DNA of 64,000 nucleotides, from assembly GCF_014656215.1 (NCBI RefSeq), contig NZ_BNBZ01000018.1, positions 95,000-158,999 on the forward strand, given 5' to 3'. Made by a program: the position numbers and the translations under genes. Positions 44,742 through 53,188 of the stretch are shown piece by piece. The notes beneath the pieces were generated by a model. The model saw nothing but the letters and a program-made list of their open reading frames with translations. It made no database searches and had not been told where the DNA came from. The DNA comes from Streptomyces zaomyceticus. Lineage in GTDB: Bacteria; Actinomycetota; Actinomycetes; Streptomycetales; Streptomycetaceae. Within the stretch, counting starts at the first letter, position 1; every line of letters begins with the position of its first letter.

Positions 44742-45863
44742 ATGCACGTCACGCATCTGTCGCTGGCCGACTTCCGCTCCTACGCCCGGGTCGAGGTCCC
44801 GCTCGACCCGGGCGTCACCGCTTTCGTGGGCGCCAACGGCCAGGGCAAGACCAATCTGGTCGAGGCCGTCGGCTATCTGGCGACCCTCTCCAGCCACCGC
44901 GTCGCCTCCGACGCCCCGCTCGTCCGGATGGGGGCGGAACGCGCGGTGATCCGTGCCGCCGTCACCCAGGGCGAGCGTTCCCAGCTGATCGAGCTCGAAC
45001 TCAACCCGGGCCGGGCCAATCGTGCCCGTATCAACAGGTCCTCGCAGGTCAGACCCCGTGATGTGCTCGGCATCGTACGGACGGTGCTGTTCGCGCCCGA
45101 GGACCTCGCCCTGGTGAAGGGCGACCCCGGCGAGCGCCGGCGCTTCCTCGACGAGCTGATCACGGCGCGCACGCCGCGCATGGCGGGAGTGCGGTCCGAC
45201 TACGAGCGCGTGCTCAAGCAGCGCAACACGCTCCTGAAGTCCGCCGCGATGGCCAGGCGCCACGGCGGCCGCGGCATGGACCTCTCCACCCTCGACGTCT
45301 GGGACCAGCATCTGGCACGGGCCGGGGCCGAACTGCTCGCCCAGCGGCTCGACCTGATCTCCGTACTGCAGCCGCTGGCCGACAAGGCGTACGAGCAGCT
45401 CGCGCCCGGCGGCGGACCGATCCTGCTGGAGTACCGGCCCTCCGCGCCGGGCACCGGACACACCCGCGAGGAGCTGTACGCGCAGCTGATCGCCGCTCTC
45501 GCCGAGGTGCGCAAGCAGGAGATCGAGCGGGGCGTCACGCTGGTCGGCCCCCACCGCGACGAACTGCTCCTGAAGCTCGGCGACCTCCCGGCCAAGGGGT
45601 ACGCCAGCCACGGCGAGTCCTGGTCGTACGCGCTCGCGCTGCGTCTCGCCTCCTACGACCTGCTGCGGTCCGAGGGCAACGAGCCCGTCCTCGTCCTCGA
45701 CGACGTCTTCGCCGAGCTGGACGCCCGGCGGCGCGAGCGGCTGGCGGAGCTGGTGGCCGGCGGCGAGCAGGTCCTGGTGACGGCCGCGGTGGACGACGAC
45801 GTACCGGGGGTGCTCGCGGGGACCCGGTACGAGGTGGCCGGCGGGACGGTGGAGCGCGTATGA
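44742..45863 (+). CDS. recF: DNA replication/repair protein RecF
   Basis: 373 residues, SMC-like ABC ATPase. Walker A is GANGQGKT near 28-35, with opening MHVTHLSLADFRSYARVEVPL; the signature and Walker B segment read ASHGESWSYALALRLASYDLLR and PVLVLDDVFAELD. RecF helps load RecA at gaps. Its stop overlaps the dciA ATG by four bases (ATGA), so the two genes are coupled. Confidence 0.96.
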   Translation: MHVTHLSLADFRSYARVEVPLDPGVTAFVGANGQGKTNLVEAVGYLATLSSHRVASDAPLVRMGAERAVIRAAVTQGERSQLIELELNPGRANRARINRSSQVRPRDVLGIVRTVLFAPEDLALVKGDPGERRRFLDELITARTPRMAGVRSDYERVLKQRNTLLKSAAMARRHGGRGMDLSTLDVWDQHLARAGAELLAQRLDLISVLQPLADKAYEQLAPGGGPILLEYRPSAPGTGHTREELYAQLIAALAEVRKQEIERGVTLVGPHRDELLLKLGDLPAKGYASHGESWSYALALRLASYDLLRSEGNEPVLVLDDVFAELDARRRERLAELVAGGEQVLVTAAVDDDVPGVLAGTRYEVAGGTVERV

Positions 45864-46414
45864 GCGAGGAAAACCTTCCCCAGGCTGTGGACAAGCCGTC
45901 GGTTCCCGAACCCTCGGGCGTGGATCTCGCACGGGTCGCGCTGCGCGCCGCCAAGGAACAGGCGAAGGCCAAGGGCGCGGCCGCCCAGCAGAAGAAGCAG
46001 GCCCGGCGCGGGGGCGGCCTGCGCTCCGGCGCGGGCGCGGACGGGCGCGACCCGATGGCGCTCGGCGCGGCGATCAACCGGCTGATCACCGAGCGGGGCT
46101 GGGAGACACCGGCCGCCGTCGGCGGGGTCATGGGCCGTTGGCCGCAGATCGTCGGCGAGGACCTCGCCAAGCACTGCGTACCGCTGAAGTTCGACGACGA
46201 ACCGGACGCGCGGGTGCTGACGGTGCAGTGCGACTCGACGGCGTGGGCCACGCAGCTGCGGCTGCTCGCGCCGCGGCTCGTCGCGCGGCTGAACGAGGAT
46301 CTGGGGCACGGGACGGTGCGAGTGATCAAGGTGCTCGGGCCGGGGGCGCCGCGGCGGGGGTACGGGCCGCTGCGGGCGCCGGGGTCCGTGGGCCCGGGAG
46401 ACACGTACGGCTAG
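45860..46414 (+). CDS. dciA: DUF721/DciA-like replicative helicase operator
   Basis: 184 residues. The DUF721 domain spans about 75-165 (ALGAAINRLITERGWETPAAVGGVMGRWPQIVGEDLAKHC then VQCDSTAWATQLRLLAPRLVARLNEDLG). DciA proteins replace DnaC-type loaders and help bring DnaB to the origin in most bacteria; no other loader is visible here. The N-terminus is basic and Ala-rich. A perfect minus-strand DnaA box (TTGTCCACA, 45886-45894) lies within the first codons. It is coupled to recF. Confidence 0.88.
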   Translation: MSEENLPQAVDKPSVPEPSGVDLARVALRAAKEQAKAKGAAAQQKKQARRGGGLRSGAGADGRDPMALGAAINRLITERGWETPAAVGGVMGRWPQIVGEDLAKHCVPLKFDDEPDARVLTVQCDSTAWATQLRLLAPRLVARLNEDLGHGTVRVIKVLGPGAPRRGYGPLRAPGSVGPGDTYG

Positions 46415-46850
46415 GCCGTCTCTTCCGGACCCGTCCCTTCGAACCGGAGCGGGTTCCGGGTCGCGCGGCAGCCCTGGTGAGCGGGTCCCGGTGGTGCGGG
46501 TGCCGTGCCGTGGGGGCGGTCTGCCCGCGCGTTCCGCCCTCGCGGAACCCATGCCCACGACGCTGCGGCGAGGGTGTCCACGACCTGGCTCCGCCTCCGC
46601 CCACAGCGCGCTACGGCCCGAAGCGCTGGGTGGCCGTCAGGGGGCTCTGAAGCCCCTGTCCGGATATGGGGAGTCGTTTGGCTCCCGCTCAGGGCGGCAC
46701 ATGCGGACTCAGGCACCGGCAAACCCCCATGACTGTCGGCGCTACCGGTAGACTGGGAGACAATCCCGCCACCCTGCGGAACAAGTCGAACGACGCAGCC
46801 GCTCCCGTATGCCCGGAGAACGGCCTGTGCTGTGCCAGAAAGGGCGCTTC
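46415..46850. other. dciA-gyrB intergenic region
   Basis: A 436-bp stretch with no supportable gene. A hairpin CAGGGGGCT/AGCCCCTG at 46638-46658 may terminate the recF-dciA transcript. The last 120 bases, of lower GC, should hold the gyrB promoter (TAGACT at 46752-46757 is a possible -10), not confidently placed. Confidence 0.5.
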
Positions 46851-48857
46851 GTGGCCGATTCCGGCGACCCCAACGAGAACAACCAGTACACCGCCAGCAA
46901 CATCCAGGTCCTCGAAGGCCTGGATGCCGTGCGCAAGCGCCCTGGTATGTACATCGGCTCGACCGGCGAGCGCGGTCTGCACCACATGGTGCAGGAGGTC
47001 GTCGACAACTCGGTCGACGAAGCCCTGGCCGGCCACGCCGACACCATCGACGTGACGATCCTGGCCGACGGCGCCGTGCGCGTCGTCGACAACGGCCGCG
47101 GCATCCCGGTGGGCATCGTCGCCTCCGAGGGCAAGCCGGCCGTCGAGGTCGTGCTGACCGTGCTCCACGCGGGCGGAAAGTTCGGCGGTGGCGGCTACGC
47201 CGTCTCCGGCGGTCTGCACGGTGTCGGTGTGTCGGTGGTGAACGCCCTGTCCACCAAGGTCTCCGTCGAGATCAAGACGGACGGCCACCGCTGGACCCAG
47301 GACTACAAGATGGGCGCCCCGACCGCGCCCCTCGCGCAGCACGAGGAGACCGACGAGACCGGCACCTCGGTCACGTTCTGGGCCGACCCGGACATCTTCG
47401 AGACGACCGAGTACTCCTTCGAGACGCTCTCGCGCCGCTTCCAGGAGATGGCCTTCCTCAACAAGGGCCTGACGATCACGCTCGCCGACGAGCGCGAGTC
47501 CGCCAAGGCCACGGTCGGCGCCGACGACCCGGACGCCGAGGCGGCCGCCGAGCCGGCCGCGCGCACGGTGAAGTACCACTACGAGGGCGGCATCGTCGAC
47601 TTCGTGAAGTACCTCAACTCGCGCAAGGGCGAGCTGGTCCACCCCACCGTCATCGACCTCGAGGCGGAGGACAAGGACAAGGCCCTGTCCCTCGAGGTCG
47701 CGATGCAGTGGAACAGCGGCTACAGCGAGGGCGTCTACTCCTTCGCCAACATCATCCACACCCACGAGGGCGGCACGCACGAGGAGGGCTTCCGCGCAGC
47801 GCTGACCTCGCTGATCAACAAGTACGCGCGCGACAAGAAGCTGCTCCGCGAGAAGGACGACAACCTCACGGGCGACGACATCCGCGAGGGTCTGACCGCG
47901 ATCATCTCGGTCAAGCTGAGCGAGCCGCAGTTCGAGGGCCAGACCAAGACCAAGCTGGGCAACACGGAGGTCAAGACCTTCGTCCAGCGGGCGGTCTACG
48001 AGCACCTCAACGACTGGCTCGACCGCAACCCGATCGAGGCCGCGGACATCATCCGCAAGTCGATCCAGGCCGCCACCGCGCGCGTGGCCGCGCGCAAGGC
48101 GCGCGACCTGACCCGTCGCAAGGGCCTCCTGGAGTCGGCGTCGCTGCCGGGCAAGCTGTCCGACTGCCAGTCGAACGACCCGGCCAAGTGCGAGATCTTC
48201 ATCGTCGAGGGTGACTCCGCCGGCGGCTCGGCCAAGTCCGGCCGCAACCCGATGTACCAGGCCATCCTGCCCATCCGCGGCAAGATCCTGAACGTCGAGA
48301 AGGCCCGGATCGACAAGATCCTGCAGAACACCGAGGTCCAGGCGCTCATCTCGGCCTTCGGCACCGGTGTGCACGAGGACTTCGACATCGAGAAGCTCCG
48401 CTATCACAAGATCATCCTGATGGCGGACGCCGACGTCGACGGTCAGCACATCAACACCCTGCTGCTGACCTTCCTCTTCCGCTTCATGCGGCCGCTGGTC
48501 GAGGCCGGTCACGTCTACCTCTCCCGCCCGCCGCTCTACAAGATCAAGTGGGGCCGGGACGACTTCGAGTACGCGTACTCGGACCGGGAGCGGGACGCGC
48601 TCGTCGAGCTGGGCAAGCAGAGCGGCAAGCGGATCAGGGAAGACTCGATCCAGCGCTTCAAGGGTCTCGGCGAGATGAACGCCGAGGAGCTGCGCGTCAC
48701 CACCATGGACGTCGAGCACCGCGTACTCGGCCAGGTCACCCTGGACGACGCCGCGCAGGCCGACGACCTGTTCTCGGTGCTGATGGGCGAGGACGTCGAG
48801 GCACGGCGCTCGTTCATCCAGCGCAACGCCAAGGACGTTCGCTTCCTCGACATCTGA
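46851..48857 (+). CDS. gyrB: DNA gyrase subunit B
   Basis: 668 residues. GHKL ATPase domain: NASNIQVL-like YTASNIQVLEGLDAVRKRPGMYIGSTG, then VVDNGRGIPV and GGLHGVGVSVVNALS; TOPRIM domain: EGDSAGGSAK near 452 and DADVDG near 526. With GyrA it introduces negative supercoils using ATP. GTG 46851 (VADSGDPNENN) was chosen because AAGGG lies six bases upstream; the 46809 frame is unsupported. gyrA follows after 41 bp. Confidence 0.97.
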   Translation: MADSGDPNENNQYTASNIQVLEGLDAVRKRPGMYIGSTGERGLHHMVQEVVDNSVDEALAGHADTIDVTILADGAVRVVDNGRGIPVGIVASEGKPAVEVVLTVLHAGGKFGGGGYAVSGGLHGVGVSVVNALSTKVSVEIKTDGHRWTQDYKMGAPTAPLAQHEETDETGTSVTFWADPDIFETTEYSFETLSRRFQEMAFLNKGLTITLADERESAKATVGADDPDAEAAAEPAARTVKYHYEGGIVDFVKYLNSRKGELVHPTVIDLEAEDKDKALSLEVAMQWNSGYSEGVYSFANIIHTHEGGTHEEGFRAALTSLINKYARDKKLLREKDDNLTGDDIREGLTAIISVKLSEPQFEGQTKTKLGNTEVKTFVQRAVYEHLNDWLDRNPIEAADIIRKSIQAATARVAARKARDLTRRKGLLESASLPGKLSDCQSNDPAKCEIFIVEGDSAGGSAKSGRNPMYQAILPIRGKILNVEKARIDKILQNTEVQALISAFGTGVHEDFDIEKLRYHKIILMADADVDGQHINTLLLTFLFRFMRPLVEAGHVYLSRPPLYKIKWGRDDFEYAYSDRERDALVELGKQSGKRIREDSIQRFKGLGEMNAEELRVTTMDVEHRVLGQVTLDDAAQADDLFSVLMGEDVEARRSFIQRNAKDVRFLDI

Positions 48858-48898
48858 GTCGGTCTCAGCTGACCGTACGAAAGGACTGACGACCAGCA

Positions 48899-51538
48899 AT
48901 GGCCGACGAAAACACCCCGACCGGGACCACCGAAGAAGAAGAGCCCGTCCTGCGCATCGAGCCCGTCGGGCTCGAGACCGAGATGCAGCGCTCGTACCTC
49001 GACTACGCGATGTCCGTCATCGTGTCCCGAGCTCTGCCCGACGTCCGGGACGGCCTCAAGCCCGTCCACCGTCGCGTGCTGTACGCGATGTACGACGGCG
49101 GCTACCGGCCCGAGAAGGGCTTCTACAAGTGCGCCCGCGTCGTCGGTGACGTCATGGGTACGTACCACCCGCACGGCGACTCCTCGATCTACGACGCGCT
49201 CGTCCGCCTGGCCCAGCCCTGGTCGATGCGCATGCCGCTCGTCGACTCCAACGGCAACTTCGGCTCCCCGGGCAACGACCCGGCCGCCGCCATGCGTTAC
49301 ACCGAGTGCAAGCTCATGACGCTGTCGATGGAGATGCTCCGGGACATCGACGAGGAGACCGTCGACTTCCAGGACAACTACGACGGCCGCAACCAGGAGC
49401 CGACGGTTCTGCCGTCCCGCTTCCCGAACCTGCTGATCAACGGCAGCGCCGGCATCGCCGTCGGTATGGCCACCAACATCCCGCCGCACAACCTCCGCGA
49501 GGTCGCGGCCGGTGCGCAGTGGGCGCTCGAGCACCCCGACGCCAGCCACGAGGAGCTCCTCGACGCCCTGATCGAGCGGATCAAGGGCCCGGACTTCCCC
49601 ACCGGCGCGCTCGTCGTCGGCCGCAAGGGCATCGAGGAGGCGTACCGCACCGGCCGTGGCTCGATCACGATGCGCGCGGTCGTCGAGGTCGAGGAGATCC
49701 ACAACCGCCAGTGCCTGGTGGTCACGGAGCTTCCGTACCAGACCAACCCGGACAACCTCGCGCAGAAGATCGCCGACCTGGTCAAGGACGGCAAGATCGG
49801 CGGCATCGCCGACGTCCGCGACGAGACCTCGTCCCGGACCGGTCAGCGCCTCGTCATCGTGCTCAAGCGCGACGCCGTCGCCAAGGTCGTCCTCAACAAC
49901 CTGTACAAGCACACCGATCTGCAGACGAACTTCGGCGCGAACATGCTGGCGCTCGTCGACGGCGTGCCGCGCACCCTCTCGCTGGACGCGTTCATCCGCC
50001 ACTGGGTGACGCACCAGATCGAGGTCATCGTCCGCCGGACGAAGTTCCGGCTGCGCAAGGCCGAGGAGCGCGCCCACATCCTGCGCGGTCTGCTCAAGGC
50101 GCTCGACGCGATCGACGAGGTCATCGCGCTCATCCGGCGCAGCGACACCGTCGAGGTCGCCCGCGGCGGCCTGATGGACCTGCTCCAGATCGACGAGATC
50201 CAGGCCAACGCGATCCTGGAGATGCAGCTCCGCCGGCTCGCCGCCCTGGAGCGCCAGAAGATCGTCGCCGAGCACGACGAACTCCAGGCCAAGATCAACG
50301 AGTACAACGCGATCCTGGCCTCGCCCGAGCGCCAGCGTGCGATCGTCAGCGAGGAACTGGCCGCGCTCGTCGACAAGTTCGGCGACGACCGCCGGTCCAA
50401 GCTCGTGCCCTTCGACGGCGACATGTCCATCGAGGACCTGATCGCCGAGGAGGACATCGTCGTCACGATCTCCCGCGGCGGCTATGTGAAGCGGACGAAG
50501 ACCGAGGACTACCGCTCGCAGAAGCGCGGCGGCAAGGGCGTGCGGGGCACGAAGCTGAAGCAGGACGACATCGTCGACCACTTCTTCGTCTCCACCACCC
50601 ACCACTGGCTGCTCTTCTTCACCAACAAGGGCCGGGTCTACCGGGTCAAGGCGTACGAGCTGCCCGACGCCGGGCGGGACGCGCGCGGTCAGCACGTGGC
50701 CAACCTGCTGGCCTTCCAGCCGGACGAGCAGATCGCCCAGATCCTGGCGATCCGCGACTACGAGGCCGCGCCGTACCTGGTGCTCGCCACCAAGGCCGGT
50801 CTGGTCAAGAAGACCGCGCTGAAGGACTACGACTCGCCGCGTTCCGGTGGTGTCATCGCGATCAACCTCCGGGAGACCGACAACGGCGCCGAGGGCGTCG
50901 CTGACGAGCTGATCGGCGCCGAGCTGGTCTCGGCCGAGGACGATCTGCTGCTCATCAGCAAGAAGGCGCAGTCGATCCGCTTCACCGCGACCGACGACGC
51001 GCTGCGCCCGATGGGACGTGCCACCTCGGGCGTCAAGGGGATGAGTTTCCGAGCCGACGACGAACTGCTCTCGATGAATGTCGTCCGGCCCGGTACGTTC
51101 GTCTTCACCGCGACCGACGGCGGGTACGCGAAGCGCACCCCCGTCGACGAGTACCGCGTCCAGGGCCGTGGCGGCCTCGGTATCAAGGCCGCCAAGATCG
51201 TGGAGGACCGCGGCTCGCTCGTGGGCGCGCTGGTGGTCGAGGAGACGGACGAGATCCTCGCCATCACGCTGTCCGGCGGTGTGATTCGTACGCGAGTCAA
51301 CGAAGTCAGGGAGACCGGCCGTGACACCATGGGCGTCCAGCTGATCAACCTGGGCAAGCGCGATGCCGTCGTCGGCATCGCACGGAACGCCGAGGCCGGC
51401 GGCGACGACGACGTCGACGACGCCGAGGACGTGGAAGGCGCCGTGGAGGCGTCCGAGAGCGCGGTGGCCGAGACCGTGGTGGTCGAGGCCGAGGCAGTCG
51501 AGGGCACGGAGCCCTCGGCCGGGGAGCACGAGGAGTAA
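48899..51538 (+). CDS. gyrA: DNA gyrase subunit A
   Basis: 879 residues. Breakage-reunion domain with catalytic Tyr134 (AAMRYTECK); quinolone-region residues are Ser95 and Asp99 in HGDSSIYD, the susceptible type. The C-terminal beta-pinwheel holds the GyrA-box QKRGGKGV and ends in an acidic tail (about 825-879) rich in Asp/Glu, as in many actinobacteria. ATG 48899 is the start. Ribosome site AAAGGA is rather distant (about 13 bases). The DUF3566 gene begins four bases after the stop, so it is likely co-transcribed. Confidence 0.97.
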   Translation: MADENTPTGTTEEEEPVLRIEPVGLETEMQRSYLDYAMSVIVSRALPDVRDGLKPVHRRVLYAMYDGGYRPEKGFYKCARVVGDVMGTYHPHGDSSIYDALVRLAQPWSMRMPLVDSNGNFGSPGNDPAAAMRYTECKLMTLSMEMLRDIDEETVDFQDNYDGRNQEPTVLPSRFPNLLINGSAGIAVGMATNIPPHNLREVAAGAQWALEHPDASHEELLDALIERIKGPDFPTGALVVGRKGIEEAYRTGRGSITMRAVVEVEEIHNRQCLVVTELPYQTNPDNLAQKIADLVKDGKIGGIADVRDETSSRTGQRLVIVLKRDAVAKVVLNNLYKHTDLQTNFGANMLALVDGVPRTLSLDAFIRHWVTHQIEVIVRRTKFRLRKAEERAHILRGLLKALDAIDEVIALIRRSDTVEVARGGLMDLLQIDEIQANAILEMQLRRLAALERQKIVAEHDELQAKINEYNAILASPERQRAIVSEELAALVDKFGDDRRSKLVPFDGDMSIEDLIAEEDIVVTISRGGYVKRTKTEDYRSQKRGGKGVRGTKLKQDDIVDHFFVSTTHHWLLFFTNKGRVYRVKAYELPDAGRDARGQHVANLLAFQPDEQIAQILAIRDYEAAPYLVLATKAGLVKKTALKDYDSPRSGGVIAINLRETDNGAEGVADELIGAELVSAEDDLLLISKKAQSIRFTATDDALRPMGRATSGVKGMSFRADDELLSMNVVRPGTFVFTATDGGYAKRTPVDEYRVQGRGGLGIKAAKIVEDRGSLVGALVVEETDEILAITLSGGVIRTRVNEVRETGRDTMGVQLINLGKRDAVVGIARNAEAGGDDDVDDAEDVEGAVEASESAVAETVVVEAEAVEGTEPSAGEHEE

Positions 51539-51542
51539 GAGC

Positions 51543-52211
51543 GTGAGTGGAGCCACGGGCGCCGGATCGGCGGCCGCCGGAGCTTCTGCTGGTGCTGGAG
51601 CGAACGGCGCCCGTGGCTCCGCCACGGACTCCCAGGGGGTTGCGGTGACGGACACTCGGGGGCAGCAGCCCTCGTACGAGACCTACAACGGGCCGCTGCC
51701 CGGCGAGCGCGCGGGTGCGCAGCAGCCGGGCGGGGCCTACCACCCTCCGCAGGCGTACGGCGCTCCGGCGTCGGGCGGCACGGCGGGCGGTCAGACCGGT
51801 GCCGTGCGCCGACCGCGTACGGGGGCACGCACGACGCCCCGTACGCGCAAGGCGCGCCTGCGGGTGGCCAAGGCCGACCCGTGGTCGGTGATGAAGGTGA
51901 GCTTCCTGCTCTCCATCGCGCTGGGCATCTGCACGATCGTCGCCGCGGCGGTGCTCTGGATGGTCATGGACGCCATGGGCGTCTTCTCGACGGTCGGCGG
52001 GACGATCAGCGAGGCCACGGGCTCGAACGAGTCCAACGGCTTCGATCTGCAGTCGTTCCTGTCGCTGCCGCGGGTGCTGATGTTCACCTCGGTGATCGCC
52101 GTGATCGACGTGGTCCTGATGACCGCGCTGGCGACTCTGGGCGCGTTCATCTACAACCTGTCGGCCGGCTTCGTGGGTGGCGTGGAGCTCACGCTCGCCG
52201 AGGACGAGTGA
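51543..52211 (+). CDS. DUF3566 transmembrane protein
   Basis: 222 residues. The first 110 are Gly/Ala/Pro-rich and disordered; the DUF3566 domain follows with two membrane helices, VSFLLSIALGICTIVAAAVLWMVM and VIAVIDVVLMTALATLGAFIYNL, flanking an outside loop. It ends GGVELTLAEDE. GTG 51543 has GAGGAG seven bases upstream, overlapping the end of gyrA. The gene always follows gyrA and precedes tRNA-Ile in actinobacteria (Rv0007 in Mycobacterium tuberculosis). Function is unknown; an envelope or division role is often suggested but unproven. Confidence 0.9.
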   Translation: MSGATGAGSAAAGASAGAGANGARGSATDSQGVAVTDTRGQQPSYETYNGPLPGERAGAQQPGGAYHPPQAYGAPASGGTAGGQTGAVRRPRTGARTTPRTRKARLRVAKADPWSVMKVSFLLSIALGICTIVAAAVLWMVMDAMGVFSTVGGTISEATGSNESNGFDLQSFLSLPRVLMFTSVIAVIDVVLMTALATLGAFIYNLSAGFVGGVELTLAEDE

Positions 52212-52320
52212 CGGCCGGATGACGTGCGCGGGGGCCGGGTGGTTACCGATTTTGGGACTGGCCCCCAGGTGCGCTAATGTTCAGGAGTCAGCGCGCGGGA
52301 CACACACCGCAAAGCGCGGC

Positions 52321-52394
52321 GGGGCTATAGCTCAGTTGGTTAGAGCGCATCCCTGATAAGGATGAGGCCACAGGTTCAAATCCTGTTAGCCCCA
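52321..52394 (+). tRNA. ileT: tRNA-Ile (anticodon GAT)
   Basis: A 74-nt cloverleaf: acceptor GGGGCTA pairs with TAGCCCC, discriminator A; anticodon loop CTGATAA reads GAT; T arm includes GGTTCAAATCC. The CCA end is not encoded. A terminator follows. Confidence 0.97.
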
Positions 52395-52402
52395 CAGTAT
52401 CG

Positions 52403-52444
52403 ATCGACCCGGACGGTTCCTCCGTCCGGGTCGATCTGCTTTTC
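52403..52444 (+). terminator. Terminator after tRNA-Ile
   Basis: ATCGACCCGGACGG (52403-52416), TTCCT, CCGTCCGGGTCGAT (52422-52435): perfect 14-bp stem followed by CTGCTTTT. Confidence 0.9.
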
Positions 52445-52562
52445 CGGGGCCTCTCCAGGTTTGAACCGGTTTCGAAGCTCGCACAGGTCACCGATCGGTA
52501 TCGGTCGATGTGTAGAGTGGGCGTCAGAAGTCTCCTACGTCAACGAAAGACGAGGTCGCGCG

Positions 52563-52697
52563 GTGAAGAAGCTTCTCCTGGTCGCACTGGCCGCCATCGG
52601 CGGGCTCCTCGTGTACCGCCAGATTCAGGCGGATCGCGCCGAGCAGGACCTGTGGACGGAGGCGACCGACTCCGTGCCCGCAGGTTCCGGTGTCTGA
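52563..52697 (+). CDS. DLW-39 family micro-protein
   Basis: 44 residues: one N-terminal hydrophobic segment (LLLVALAAIGGLLVY), then a charged helix with the D-L-W motif in EQDLWTEATD that names the family. It begins GTG 52563 (VKKLLL); the longer ORF from 52362 runs over the tRNA. It is a Streptomyces-type single-span protein of unknown role, located after tRNA-Ile. A strong terminator follows 20 bases later. Confidence 0.85.
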   Translation: MKKLLLVALAAIGGLLVYRQIQADRAEQDLWTEATDSVPAGSGV

Positions 52698-52717
52698 GAC
52701 ACACACATTCTGTGGGT

Positions 52718-52753
52718 GAAACCCCGGCCGCGCGTGAGCGCCGCCGGGGTTTC
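52718..52753 (+). terminator. Terminator after DLW-39 gene
   Basis: GAAACCCCGGC (52718-52728) pairs perfectly with GCCGGGGTTTC (52743-52753) over a 14-nt loop. Confidence 0.8.
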
Positions 52754-52790
52754 GCTGTTCGGGGGCTTCGACGCGGGGACCCTTGAGTTC

Positions 52791-52819
52791 GCCTGAGCAA
52801 ATCATTTGCTTGCTCAGGC
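52791..52819. promoter_or_regulatory. Operator-like inverted repeat, target unknown
   Basis: GCCTGAGCAA (52791-52800) and TTGCTCAGGC (52810-52819) are exact complements around a nine-base centre; inside, GCAAAT-C-ATTTGC forms an overlapping second palindrome. It is the only AT-richer patch in this region and resembles a dimeric repressor site, but no regulator gene is adjacent. Confidence 0.45.
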
Positions 52820-53188
52820 AAATTCGAATGATCGCGAACAGGCGTGAGCCGGCGCGAACAACGCGGACGCTCATGGGAGTTCGACGAACGGGCCCTCGCC
52901 GCGGAAGGCCCCCGAGGCCTGCCCGAGCCGGCCCCGGAACCATCGAACCCGCACCGTCCTGTCCGGGGATCGGGCGGTGCGACGGCACCCGAGCGCCACG
53001 CGCGCGCGTGGCGGACCCGCGAAGCAGGACGAATCCACTCCGCGGGCGGACACCGGAGGTACGGGCGGGGCAGGATGGACCGGCACCACGGCCGTCGCGG
53101 TCGGCGGCGGGGCTCCGGTGCCGCTCCCCGGGGTGCTGATCGCCCTCGGGCGGGCGCGGCGCAGGGCAGGAACGGACGGGAGAAACGC

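Larger units (their letters stand above)
52698..53188. other. Intergenic region with terminator and operator-like palindrome
   Basis: 491 bp without a convincing gene. It contains the terminator at 52718-52753 and a 10-bp inverted repeat at 52791-52819. Reading frames here (for example 52783-53139) show random third-base composition. The region from 52820 to 53188 is GC-rich and featureless to my eye. Confidence 0.5.

Noticed and set aside
42318..45932. 1204-residue minus-strand frame over oriC, dnaN, gnd, recF
   Set aside because: Antisense to well-identified genes and to the origin; no domain is recognisable.
48536..51655. 1039-residue minus-strand frame across gyrB/gyrA
   Set aside because: Complete overlap with gyrA; composition is that of a complementary frame.
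52844..53188. Upstream extension of the secreted-protein frame (start 52844)
   Set aside because: It would put 115 residues before a clear signal peptide, and third-base bias is weak there.
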